A stretch of 62,467 nucleotides of DNA. Source: Bacteroides faecalis (GTDB taxonomy: Bacteria > Bacteroidota > Bacteroidia > Bacteroidales > Bacteroidaceae). The position numbers and the translations under genes are program-made. The notes beneath the pieces are model-generated. The model did no database searches. It was not told where the DNA came from and was given only the letters and a program-made list of their open reading frames with translations. The DNA is taken from assembly GCF_003865075.1 (NCBI RefSeq), contig NZ_BHWB01000024.1, forward strand, positions 1 to 62,467. Reading direction: 5' to 3'. Of the stretch, positions 14,235 to 23,149 are shown piece by piece. Within the stretch, counting starts at the first letter, position 1. Each line of letters opens with the position of its first letter.

Positions 14235-16979
14235 ATGAGATATTTTCATTGGATAGGATTTTTGTTTTGTCTTGTTATGATAGTGTCTTGTACACAGGAT
14301 ACTTCTCGTTTTCGTATAGGTGTAGCACAATGTAGCGATGATTCCTGGCGCCATAAGATGAATGACGAGATACTTCGTGAAGCAATGTTTTATGATGGTG
14401 TGTCTGTTGAAATTCGGTCAGCTAATGATGATAACCATAAGCAAGCAGAAGATATTAGTTACTTTGTGAACAATGGAGTTGATTTACTGATAGTCTCAGC
14501 TAACGAAGCTGCTCCGATGACTCCGGTTGTGGAAGAAGCATATGAAAAGGGAATTCCTGTTATAATGGTCGATCGGAAAATCCTTTCTGATAAATATACG
14601 GCATATATTGGAGCAGATAATTATGAAATAGGTCGTGCCGTTGGAAATTATATTGCTTCCCGTCTCAAGGGAAAGGGGAAAGTTGTAGAGCTGACAGGAC
14701 TTAAGGGTTCTACACCAGCAATGGAACGTCACGAAGGATTTATTACTGCAATCAGTCATTATCCGGATATAAAATTGATTGATGAGGCAGATGCGGCATG
14801 GGAGAGAGGTCCTGCGGAAATAGAGATGGATAGTATGCTTCTTCGTCATCCTGAAATTGATGCTGTATTTGCTCATAATGACCGTATTGCTCCGGGAGCC
14901 TATGAAGCGGCTAAGAAAGTTGGAAGAGAAAAAGAGATGATTTTTGTGGGTATTGATGCTTTGCCGGGTGAGGGAAATGGGTTGGAATTGGTACTTGATA
15001 GTATACTGGACGCCACTTTTATCTATCCGACAAATGGTGATAAAGTGATGCAATTAGCAATGAATATCCTTCAAAAGAATCCATACCCTAAAGAGACGGT
15101 TATGAATACAGCAGTAGTAGATCATACTAATGCCCGGATTATGCAGCTTCAGACAACTCATATTTCGGAACTTGATCAAAAGATAGAAACGTTGAATGGA
15201 CGAATTGGCAATTATCTTTCACGTGTAGCTACACAACAATTTGGATTGTATGGTAGTTTGTTGATTCTGTTGTTGGTGGCTGGGCTATTACTGGTTGTTT
15301 ATAAAGCACTGCGTTCTAAAAACCGTTTGAATAAGGAGTTGTCCGTGCAAAAGAAACAATTGGAAGAACAGCGTGATAAGTTGGAGGAGCAACGGGATCA
15401 ATTAATTCAACTGTCTCATCAATTGGAGGAAGCTACTCATGCTAAACTGGTTTTTTTTACAAATATATCTCATGATTTTCGTACTCCATTGACATTGGTT
15501 GCCGATCCGGTTGAACAATTACTAGCCGATAAATCGTTGAATTCGGACCAACACAGAATGTTGATGCTAGTACAGCGTAATGTAAGCATTCTCCTTCGTT
15601 TGGTTAATCAGATTCTGGACTTCCGCAAATATGAAAATGGTAAGATGGAATATACGCCTCTTCCTTTAGATTTACTTTCATGTTTTGAAAGTTGGAATGA
15701 GTCATTTCAGGCGGCTGCCCGTAAAAAGCATATTCATTTTTCTTTTGATAATATGCCGGATACTGACTATCATACTTTGGGGGATGTGGAAAAATTGGAA
15801 CGAATTTACTTTAATTTACTCTCAAATGCATTTAAATTTACTCCGGAAAATGGAAAAGTTACTGTGCGCTTATTGGCATTTACAAAGGAAGAACAACGTT
15901 GGTTGCGTTTTACAGTCGCTAATACAGGTTCTTTAATTTCTGCCGAACATATTCGGAATATCTTCGATCGTTTCTATAAAATAGATATGCATCATGCCGG
16001 TTCGGGGATTGGATTGGCGTTGGTAAAAGCTTTCGTTGAATTACATGGTGGTGTTATTACTGTGGAAAGCGATGAAAGACAGGGAACGGTTTTTACTGTA
16101 GAGTTACCGGCACAAACTGGTCTTTTAAATTCTTTGAATGAAGAAACAGCAGCTTCTATTATGGATTATCAGGTAGATGATTTATTGTCAGCAGAAGAAA
16201 AAGAACTAGAAAAGGGATATGATTCATCCAAGCCATCTATTTTGATTATTGATGATAATGAGGATATTCGTTCTTATGTCCATGGGTTACTTCATTCGGA
16301 ATATACGGTTGTTGAAGCAGCAAACGGTTCGGAAGGAATTCGAAAGGCAATGAAGTATGTACCTGATTTGATTATTTCTGATGTGATGATGCCTGGTATT
16401 GATGGAGTAGAATGTTGTCGTCGTCTGAAAAGTGAATTACAGACTTGCCATATTCCTATTATGTTATTAACAGCCTGCTCATTGGATGAGCAACGTATTC
16501 AGGGATATGACGGTGGAGCGGACTCTTATATTTCCAAACCTTTCAGTTCGCAACTGCTGTTATCGCGTGTTCGAAATTTGATAGATTCACATCGTCGTTT
16601 GAAACAATTCTTTGGAGATGGACAGACTTTGGCTAAAGAAGATGTTTGTGACATAGATAAAGATTTTGTCGAAAGATTCAAGGTTTTAATTGAGGAGAAG
16701 TTGGGAGATTCAAATCTGAATGTAGAAGATTTGGGTAAAGATATGGGATTAAGTCGTGTACAGCTCTATCGCAAAATAAAATCATTAACTAACTATTCTC
16801 CAAACGAGTTACTTCGTATCGCCCGTTTAAAGAAAGCAGCGTCTCTACTTGCTTCTTCGGATATGAATGTAGCAGAGATAGGTTATGAAGTAGGATTCAG
16901 TTCACCTTCGTATTTTACAAAATGCTATAAAGAACAGTTTGGAGAAAGTCCTACAGATTTTTTGAAAAGGAAAGGATAA
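14235..16979 (+). CDS. Hybrid two-component system with periplasmic sugar-binding sensor (BT1754-like)
   Basis: 914 residues from ATG 14235; an ATG 13 codons upstream is possible. Order: N-terminal hydrophobic anchor; type-1 periplasmic sugar-binding domain (about 25-320; AHNDRIAPGAYEA); membrane helix about 336-358; coiled coil; HisKA with His413 in NISHDFRTP; ATPase with NLLSNAFKFTPENG and GSGIGLAL; receiver with Asp716 in ISDVMMPG; AraC domain to the end. This is the architecture of the fructose-sensing BT1754 regulator of fructan use. The ATPase G1 box reads NTGSLIS where DTGIGIP is usual. It probably activates the neighbouring importer-kinase operon. Confidence 0.9.
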   Translation: MRYFHWIGFLFCLVMIVSCTQDTSRFRIGVAQCSDDSWRHKMNDEILREAMFYDGVSVEIRSANDDNHKQAEDISYFVNNGVDLLIVSANEAAPMTPVVEEAYEKGIPVIMVDRKILSDKYTAYIGADNYEIGRAVGNYIASRLKGKGKVVELTGLKGSTPAMERHEGFITAISHYPDIKLIDEADAAWERGPAEIEMDSMLLRHPEIDAVFAHNDRIAPGAYEAAKKVGREKEMIFVGIDALPGEGNGLELVLDSILDATFIYPTNGDKVMQLAMNILQKNPYPKETVMNTAVVDHTNARIMQLQTTHISELDQKIETLNGRIGNYLSRVATQQFGLYGSLLILLLVAGLLLVVYKALRSKNRLNKELSVQKKQLEEQRDKLEEQRDQLIQLSHQLEEATHAKLVFFTNISHDFRTPLTLVADPVEQLLADKSLNSDQHRMLMLVQRNVSILLRLVNQILDFRKYENGKMEYTPLPLDLLSCFESWNESFQAAARKKHIHFSFDNMPDTDYHTLGDVEKLERIYFNLLSNAFKFTPENGKVTVRLLAFTKEEQRWLRFTVANTGSLISAEHIRNIFDRFYKIDMHHAGSGIGLALVKAFVELHGGVITVESDERQGTVFTVELPAQTGLLNSLNEETAASIMDYQVDDLLSAEEKELEKGYDSSKPSILIIDDNEDIRSYVHGLLHSEYTVVEAANGSEGIRKAMKYVPDLIISDVMMPGIDGVECCRRLKSELQTCHIPIMLLTACSLDEQRIQGYDGGADSYISKPFSSQLLLSRVRNLIDSHRRLKQFFGDGQTLAKEDVCDIDKDFVERFKVLIEEKLGDSNLNVEDLGKDMGLSRVQLYRKIKSLTNYSPNELLRIARLKKAASLLASSDMNVAEIGYEVGFSSPSYFTKCYKEQFGESPTDFLKRKG

Positions 16980-17065
16980 GGATTAAATTATAAAATAATA
17001 TGAAGTTTGAAGGCTGATTTATCTTTTTAATTCTTATTTTTGTAAAGAGGATAACTATTAATACT

Positions 17066-20000
17066 ATGATTGCTAAACACTTCTGTTTTAAAAGTTTTTT
17101 GTTGTGTGGGCTATTATTTCTATCCGGTTGGATATATGGTCAATCAACAACTTGGGAGAACTGCTCTCCGGAGACTATGGTTTTTGAACTGACAAATAAG
17201 GAAGCATTGAAACTTATTAAAGGAAAATTCAAGCAAAAACATTGGGATAAAGTGTTGAAGACACCATTCGCCAGTTTTACGAAAACATGGGTAGACCGAC
17301 CTTCTATGGGGCATTTCTTATTTGCTGATGTATATAGAAACGAAGTTCGTTACCGATATGACTCGGCAATTCCTTTTCAAGTTTTTCTTTTTAAAGAATA
17401 TGGGATGTTGTCTTTGCAAGTAGTCGATTCTTTAGGAACGATACGAGGGGACGCCAAAGTTCGTGTTGATGGTCAGGTTATAGATTACGAAGAGATAAGC
17501 CATACATATACAGATGATAATTGGTCACAAAATGAACAACATATTCTAACTGTGGAATTGGATAAATTCCGTGCGGTCTTCGATTTGACAAAACATTTCG
17601 TTCCACCTTGGAGTGGTGGAAGTTCATACAGCGATAAGCCTGATTTTTATAGCTATTTGATTACTGATAAAAATAAGTATAAACCTGGTGAAACAGTGCG
17701 ATTCAAATCTTATGCTCTTTCCAGATATAAAAGAGCATTAAGGCAGGAGCTTTCTTTATGGTTACGTACAGGTGGACAACATCCATTCAAGAAAATACTA
17801 TCTGTCAATCCTTATCATCCTGGAGGTTTTGCCGGAGAATTTCAATTAGTGGATTCTTTGGATCTGAAACTGGGACAAAGGTACAGTATGCAACTTAGAG
17901 ATGCAAGTGAGCGTATTGTTGCTACGACAGAATTTGTATATGAGGATTATGAACTAAATGGGAATAAATTGCAATTGACTTTAGACTCACATACACATTA
18001 CTTTCCTAATAAGAACCGTTTGAATATTTATGCCACAGATGTGAACGGGCTTCCTTTGCGAGAAACTGTTGTGGATGTGACTGTCAAAAGACAGGAAGTT
18101 CTGAAATCCTATTCGGAATTATTGCTACTTCCCGATACTTTGATGGCTATGCAGGTAGAACTGGATGCTTTGGGTGAGGCGACAGTGGATATTCCTTCAG
18201 ATTTATTTGGTGCTTCTAACTGTGTATATAATGTGGAGGTAGTGTTGTTTACTTCGGATAACCAGCGGTTGGAACAGCATAGTGAAGCTACATTCTATCA
18301 TTCTTGTTATGAAATTCGTAATACCATGCAGGGAGATACCCTTTGCCTGTCGTTGTTCGACTTGGGAGAAGAACGTCCTATGGAAGCATTATTAGATTAT
18401 GGTGATAAGAAGAAAAAGAAAATTCAGTTACCTTATAGGGAACCTTTCAAACAATCTGTTGCAAAATACTGGATAGACCTACCTGATATTGGATATCAGA
18501 CATGTGTTTATTCCTCTGACATAGATCCTAAATTGGAATTAATAGGAGGTATTGAGAAAGATTCACTTTGTGTTTCCCTTTCCAATCCGTTGCAATTAGA
18601 GTTTTCATGGTATGTATATCAGGAAAATCAACTGTTAGGAAAAGGCTTTGGAAAAGAATTGGAATATAAACAAGGTTTGATTGATCCTTCCTCTGTTTAT
18701 TATGTGGAAATCTTCTACTTCTTGGGAAACGAGGAATGTGAATTAAGACGTGCGTATACATCCTCTACTAAACACTTGCTGATTGAGTCCGATTTGCCTG
18801 ATCAGGTTTATCCGGGTCAAAAAGTATCAGCGGAATTAAATGTAACGGATGTGCAAGGACATCCTGTTGCTAATGTAGATTTGACTGCATTCTCTGTCAA
18901 TAGCCAGTTGGAATATAATATCCCTAATTTGCCTTCGTATAATAAGACTCTTCGGGCACGCGAACAACGTGTCTCTTATTCTATAGATGAAATAGACTAT
19001 TTACATACTACCACGTTGGATTATTCACGTTGGAATAGCTTGCTTCATTTGGATCAGCTTCTTTATTATCAGTTCGCTTATCCTTCAAAGATATTTCGTC
19101 ATACTGTTGATACTCCTGACCGAACCACTCAGTTTGCGCCATATGTAATGAAGAATGGAGAGGCGGTTGATATTTACGTGATTGAACAGAATGATGTTCC
19201 TTGCTATTTCTCTTGGACGGAACAGATGAAAGGGTATTCTTTTCTTGCTTGTTGTCCCCAGGGAAAGCAAAAATTAACTTTACGAATGGCGGACCGTGCT
19301 TTTGTTATTGATTCAATTGCTTTTGAGCCGGGTAAGAAAACGATTCTTAGTTTTGATATGGATCATGTGCCGGAAGGGATAAAGGTTATTTGGTTGAATC
19401 AGAAAAATGCTCAAGAAAAATACGAATTTACGGATATAGAGAGAAAACGATATGAACAATATATTTGTAGGCTTCCTGTACAGGAAAATTCAGATTATAC
19501 CTGTTTGAGAAGAAATGGTGAGGAATTTCCTGTTTCACTTCGAGGTTTGTCACCTGTTTATAAGAAAGTTTTGTTGGTAGGGCCAATTGAACCGGCTGTT
19601 TGGCAGTATACGAATGGTGTTTCGTATAAACATGAAGGTGGGTTCTCTTATAAATTTGAGGATAATGTAGCTTATAAATATAAAGATGATAATCTTTGTC
19701 CAAAAACATTGAGCTTTTCATCTGAAGCAACGATATTAACATTAGATGACTTCTGTTTGACTTCGGCGGTCATTCGTGATCTCTTGACCGAATACAAGAA
19801 AGGGAATATTTGGTCTCCTACTCAAATTTATATTTCTTTGCCGGATAAAAAGTTGAAATTTCATCTTCCAAAAGATAAGAATTTTACCGGTGTGGCAAAC
19901 TTACTCTTTAGAAATTGTGAAACCGGAGCATTACTGTTGCCTGATACATTGATAAAAGAAAGTAAGACATATGCTCATTTCCCGGCCGGTGTATATGATG

Positions 20001-21349
20001 CTATATTGCTTTATAATGATGGAAAGTATTTGCAATGGAATAATTTGACAGTGAAGTCTAATACTTATTTGGATGTTAATATGGAAAGTATGGCTTTGAA
20101 TGAATGTGATTCATTGTCTGCATCTTGGCTTTCTGTTAGCGGCTCTGTAGGCGGCATTGGCGTTAATCAACAAAAAGGTCGGAGTATGAGTCTTAAACGA
20201 CCATCACGAAGATATGGAAATATGGTTTGCGGTTATGTAACAGCCTCTTCCGGAGAACCCATCATAGGAGTTTCTGTGATGATTAAAGGAACGCAAGAGG
20301 GAACAATTACAAATATGGAAGGTTATTTTGAGCTAAACTGTGGAAGAGGGGAGATACTTCAATTTTGTTATGTCGGTTATAAGCGGCAAGAAGTACAAGC
20401 TGTTTCTGGTATGGACTTGTTTGTTACGATGGAAGAAGGTAATGTTGTTTTGGAAGAAGTGGTGGTGACTGGATTGGGAAGGCAATCGAGAACTTCATTC
20501 ACTGGAAGTCTGGCAGGAGTAGTTTCTGGTGTTTCGGTAAAATCTTCATCTTCTGTACCTTTAGAAGAGGCTGAGGAGATGGATGAAAAGGAAGAAGCAA
20601 AAGCTGATATGGAACACCTGTATAGTGAACTGATGCAGTTGAATGGGGTACGTCGTAATTTCTCGGATGTTGCTTTTTGGCAACCACGTTTGTATACGGA
20701 TAAAAGAGGAAAGGCACAGTTTGAGGCGACTTTTCCTGATAATGTGACTAAATGGGAGACGGTAGTTTATGCTATGAACCGACGATTGCAGACTGGTACA
20801 TTCCGTCGTTCCATTCGTTCCTATAAACCGCTGATGGCTGAACTGAAAACTCCCCGTTTTTTTGTGGAGGGAGATGAAAGTGGGATAACTGGAACTATTC
20901 GTAATGATTTGGAGAGACAACAAGTCAAGGGACAAACTCTCTTTGCTGTTGGAAGTGATACATTAAACCGTCGAGAAGTGAACTTGACGGAAGGGTTTCA
21001 TGAAACGTTACCGTTGCGAGTTGCCAATACTGACAGTTTAACTGTGAGTTATCTTTTTACTCGTGATGATGGTTATCGTGACGGAGAAGTATATACAATT
21101 CCAGTATTATCTCAAGGTACGGAATTGGCACAAGGTATATTAGGTCTTTTGCAGGATACGAAGCCGGTGAGTATACATGCCGGCGAAAATGAGGAAATTA
21201 CTGTCAGTATAACTGATAATCCGTTAGATATTTATAAAGAAGCTACAAGTTATTTGACAGGGTATAAATATCTGTGCAATGAACAGTTAGCATCTAAACT
21301 AGTGGGACTGTTATCTTATCGGCTTTATATGCAATATGAAGAAGAATAA
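17066..21349 (+). CDS. Alpha-2-macroglobulin family protein, N-terminal part, cut by in-frame stop
   Basis: 1427 residues ending at TAA 21347-21349. A signal peptide (about 1-25) precedes repeated beta-sandwich MG domains, including an MG2-like stretch (KNKYKPGETVRFKSY). At about 1050-1165 an unusual insert resembles a carboxypeptidase-regulatory domain plus the start of a TonB plug (GEPIIGVSVMIKGT, then VVVTGLG). A serine-rich acidic linker and the macroglobulin core follow (FPDNVTKWETVVYA). The thioester motif Cys1404-Asn-Glu-Gln lies 20 residues before the stop, and the same frame continues for about 430 codons. Family members trap proteases in the periplasm or at the surface. As written, the product lacks most of the thioester and receptor-like domains. 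Confidence 0.8.
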   Translation: MIAKHFCFKSFLLCGLLFLSGWIYGQSTTWENCSPETMVFELTNKEALKLIKGKFKQKHWDKVLKTPFASFTKTWVDRPSMGHFLFADVYRNEVRYRYDSAIPFQVFLFKEYGMLSLQVVDSLGTIRGDAKVRVDGQVIDYEEISHTYTDDNWSQNEQHILTVELDKFRAVFDLTKHFVPPWSGGSSYSDKPDFYSYLITDKNKYKPGETVRFKSYALSRYKRALRQELSLWLRTGGQHPFKKILSVNPYHPGGFAGEFQLVDSLDLKLGQRYSMQLRDASERIVATTEFVYEDYELNGNKLQLTLDSHTHYFPNKNRLNIYATDVNGLPLRETVVDVTVKRQEVLKSYSELLLLPDTLMAMQVELDALGEATVDIPSDLFGASNCVYNVEVVLFTSDNQRLEQHSEATFYHSCYEIRNTMQGDTLCLSLFDLGEERPMEALLDYGDKKKKKIQLPYREPFKQSVAKYWIDLPDIGYQTCVYSSDIDPKLELIGGIEKDSLCVSLSNPLQLEFSWYVYQENQLLGKGFGKELEYKQGLIDPSSVYYVEIFYFLGNEECELRRAYTSSTKHLLIESDLPDQVYPGQKVSAELNVTDVQGHPVANVDLTAFSVNSQLEYNIPNLPSYNKTLRAREQRVSYSIDEIDYLHTTTLDYSRWNSLLHLDQLLYYQFAYPSKIFRHTVDTPDRTTQFAPYVMKNGEAVDIYVIEQNDVPCYFSWTEQMKGYSFLACCPQGKQKLTLRMADRAFVIDSIAFEPGKKTILSFDMDHVPEGIKVIWLNQKNAQEKYEFTDIERKRYEQYICRLPVQENSDYTCLRRNGEEFPVSLRGLSPVYKKVLLVGPIEPAVWQYTNGVSYKHEGGFSYKFEDNVAYKYKDDNLCPKTLSFSSEATILTLDDFCLTSAVIRDLLTEYKKGNIWSPTQIYISLPDKKLKFHLPKDKNFTGVANLLFRNCETGALLLPDTLIKESKTYAHFPAGVYDAILLYNDGKYLQWNNLTVKSNTYLDVNMESMALNECDSLSASWLSVSGSVGGIGVNQQKGRSMSLKRPSRRYGNMVCGYVTASSGEPIIGVSVMIKGTQEGTITNMEGYFELNCGRGEILQFCYVGYKRQEVQAVSGMDLFVTMEEGNVVLEEVVVTGLGRQSRTSFTGSLAGVVSGVSVKSSSSVPLEEAEEMDEKEEAKADMEHLYSELMQLNGVRRNFSDVAFWQPRLYTDKRGKAQFEATFPDNVTKWETVVYAMNRRLQTGTFRRSIRSYKPLMAELKTPRFFVEGDESGITGTIRNDLERQQVKGQTLFAVGSDTLNRREVNLTEGFHETLPLRVANTDSLTVSYLFTRDDGYRDGEVYTIPVLSQGTELAQGILGLLQDTKPVSIHAGENEEITVSITDNPLDIYKEATSYLTGYKYLCNEQLASKLVGLLSYRLYMQYEEE

Positions 21350-22636
21350 GTAAAAGTAGACAAAGATATAAAATCAATTATTCGTCATTTATTGAGAAAT
21401 CAGAATAAACAGAAATTATGGTCGTGGTGGGGTAATAGTGAGGATACTTCTTATTGGATGTCGGCACATATACTACGAGCCTTAAAGTTGGCTAAGGACG
21501 AAGGATATACAGTAGAGTTAGATGTAAAAGGATTAGAAAAGGATTATATTCATATGTATCCCTATCGTGGAATGAATCTGGAGCATATTGAAATTCTCCA
21601 TGCACTTTCTGATTGGGGAGTTACAATTAATAGTTCTAAAGTAACTAAGTTGTTTAATCCGTTGATTAGGAAGTTGGAACAGCAGGAAGATTCGTTGATG
21701 AGTAAGAATGATACGTATGTCCCTGTTTCGTTTTTAAAGGACAAGTTGCTTCTTTGGGAGATGATGCAGCGAACAGATTCGATAAATGTAGGTGATAGTT
21801 TACGTCATTATCTTAAAAAGGATGTATTAGGAGGTGTATATTGTAGTGATGGACGACGTGCAAAATATTGGGAAGGAGATCATTTAATGAATACGTTAAT
21901 TGCTTATCGGATGGTTAAGAATGATTCTTCTTTGTGTTATTTGAAAGAAAATATGCAATTATATATTTTGCGTACCCGGCAGCAGGGATGGAATACGTAT
22001 CAGGCATCCTCAGCAGTGGCTACTGTTTTATCCGATTTGTTGGCAGACTCTAAAAAATGTACGGAAACAGTCGTTTCAATACGTGGCAAGGAGAATAAGC
22101 AGATATCTGAATTTCCTTATCATTTTAGATTGGAAGCAGGCGATAGCTTAATAATAGCGAAAAAAGGAAATAACCTTTTGCTTTATAGCGCGTATTCTAA
22201 GAAGCGTGTGTTGAACGCCCATGAAAGTGATGTTTTTAAAGTAGAATCAGTTTTGAGTAGTGACACATTGACCGCGGGTATTCCGGCTATCTTGACTGTC
22301 ACTTTACAAGTGAAACGGGAAAATGCTCAATATGTGTTGATTGACGTTCCTATTCCCGCGGGATGTAGCTATGATTCAAAACCGATTTATACTTCTGGAT
22401 GTGAAGTATATCGTGAGTATTTCAAAGAAAAGACAGTTATCTTTAGTGAAAGATTACCGATAGGTACTTATCGGTTTAACATTCCTTTGTTACCGCGCTA
22501 TACTGGTAAATATACGTTGAATCCGGCAAAAGTCGAGTTGATGTATTTTCCGGTAGTAAATGCCAATAATAGTAAAAAAGGAATCCAGATTATAGAAAGA
22601 GATATGAAGTCGTTGAATTTGAAAATGAGCAGGTGA
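21350..22636 (+). pseudogene. C-terminal part of the alpha-2-macroglobulin gene beyond the stop
   Basis: The frame directly after TAA 21347-21349 is open to 22636 with no shift (VKVDKDIKSIIRHLLRN, then WSWWGNSEDTSYWMS). It encodes the rest of the helical thioester domain and the final beta domain (LTVTLQVKRENAQYVLIDVPIPAG). Joined, the gene would give about 1856 residues, a normal length for bacterial macroglobulins. A single substitution in a sense codon such as GAA, CAA or AAA explains the stop. Independent translation from an internal start is possible but I see no good ribosome site. Its stop overlaps the next gene. Confidence 0.75.
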
Positions 22637-22983
22637 TGAAAGACTATAAAGAAAATACAACCGGTTTATCTGAAGAATTTTGTAACGATGTATATGGAGT
22701 AGTAAAGGAAATTCCTACAGGCAAAGTTTCTACTTATGGAGAGATTGCTGCATTGCTGGGTTTCCCTCAATATTCTCGTATGGTGGGTCGCGCTTTGAAA
22801 CATGTGCCTCAAGATTTGTCTGTTCCTTGTCACCGGGTAGTCAATGCGGCAGGGAGACTTGTGCCTGGATGGGAAGAACAAAAACAGTTGCTATTGGAAG
22901 AAGAGGTGACTTTTAGATCCAATGGTTGTGTGGATATGAAAAAGCATTTATTTCAGCCACTTGGACATTCTTTTTTTTCGTAG
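22636..22983 (+). CDS. MGMT-family DNA alkyl-repair protein
   Basis: 115 residues covering only the DNA-binding and active-site domain of O6-alkylguanine methyltransferases. VYGVVKEIPTGKVSTYGEIA and the active-site Cys65 in PCHRV are present. Short proteins with a Trp in place of Cys are ATL proteins; here the Cys is kept, so direct alkyl transfer is possible. The N-terminal domain of full-length Ogt/Ada is absent. The ATG overlaps the stop of the macroglobulin gene (tgATG), so it may depend on translation of that broken gene or use its own start signal. Confidence 0.85.
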   Translation: MKDYKENTTGLSEEFCNDVYGVVKEIPTGKVSTYGEIAALLGFPQYSRMVGRALKHVPQDLSVPCHRVVNAAGRLVPGWEEQKQLLLEEEVTFRSNGCVDMKKHLFQPLGHSFFS

Positions 22984-23090
22984 AAATGTCTGTATAATGC
23001 CGACAACGCAAATAATGCCCCCAATCATGTATCTTGCAGTTTAGTTATTGCTCTTTTGTTTGAGGACAGCCATTTCATAAGACATAAACA

Positions 23091-23128
23091 AAAAAGGTAG
23101 AAATCTGTTTCAAGATTTCTACCTTTTT
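23091..23128. terminator. Bidirectional hairpin terminator
   Basis: aaaaaggtagaaatc (23091-23105) and gatttctacctttt with one further T (23114-23128) form a perfect 15-bp stem with an 8-base loop and T-runs on both strands. It lies between convergent genes ending at 22983 and 23150. Confidence 0.85.
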
Positions 23129-23149
23129 AATATAAAGGATGATTACTGA

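Noticed and set aside
14496..15053. 185-residue minus-strand frame within the fructose HTCS
   Set aside because: Opposite the sugar-binding domain, with composition of a shadow frame and no motif.
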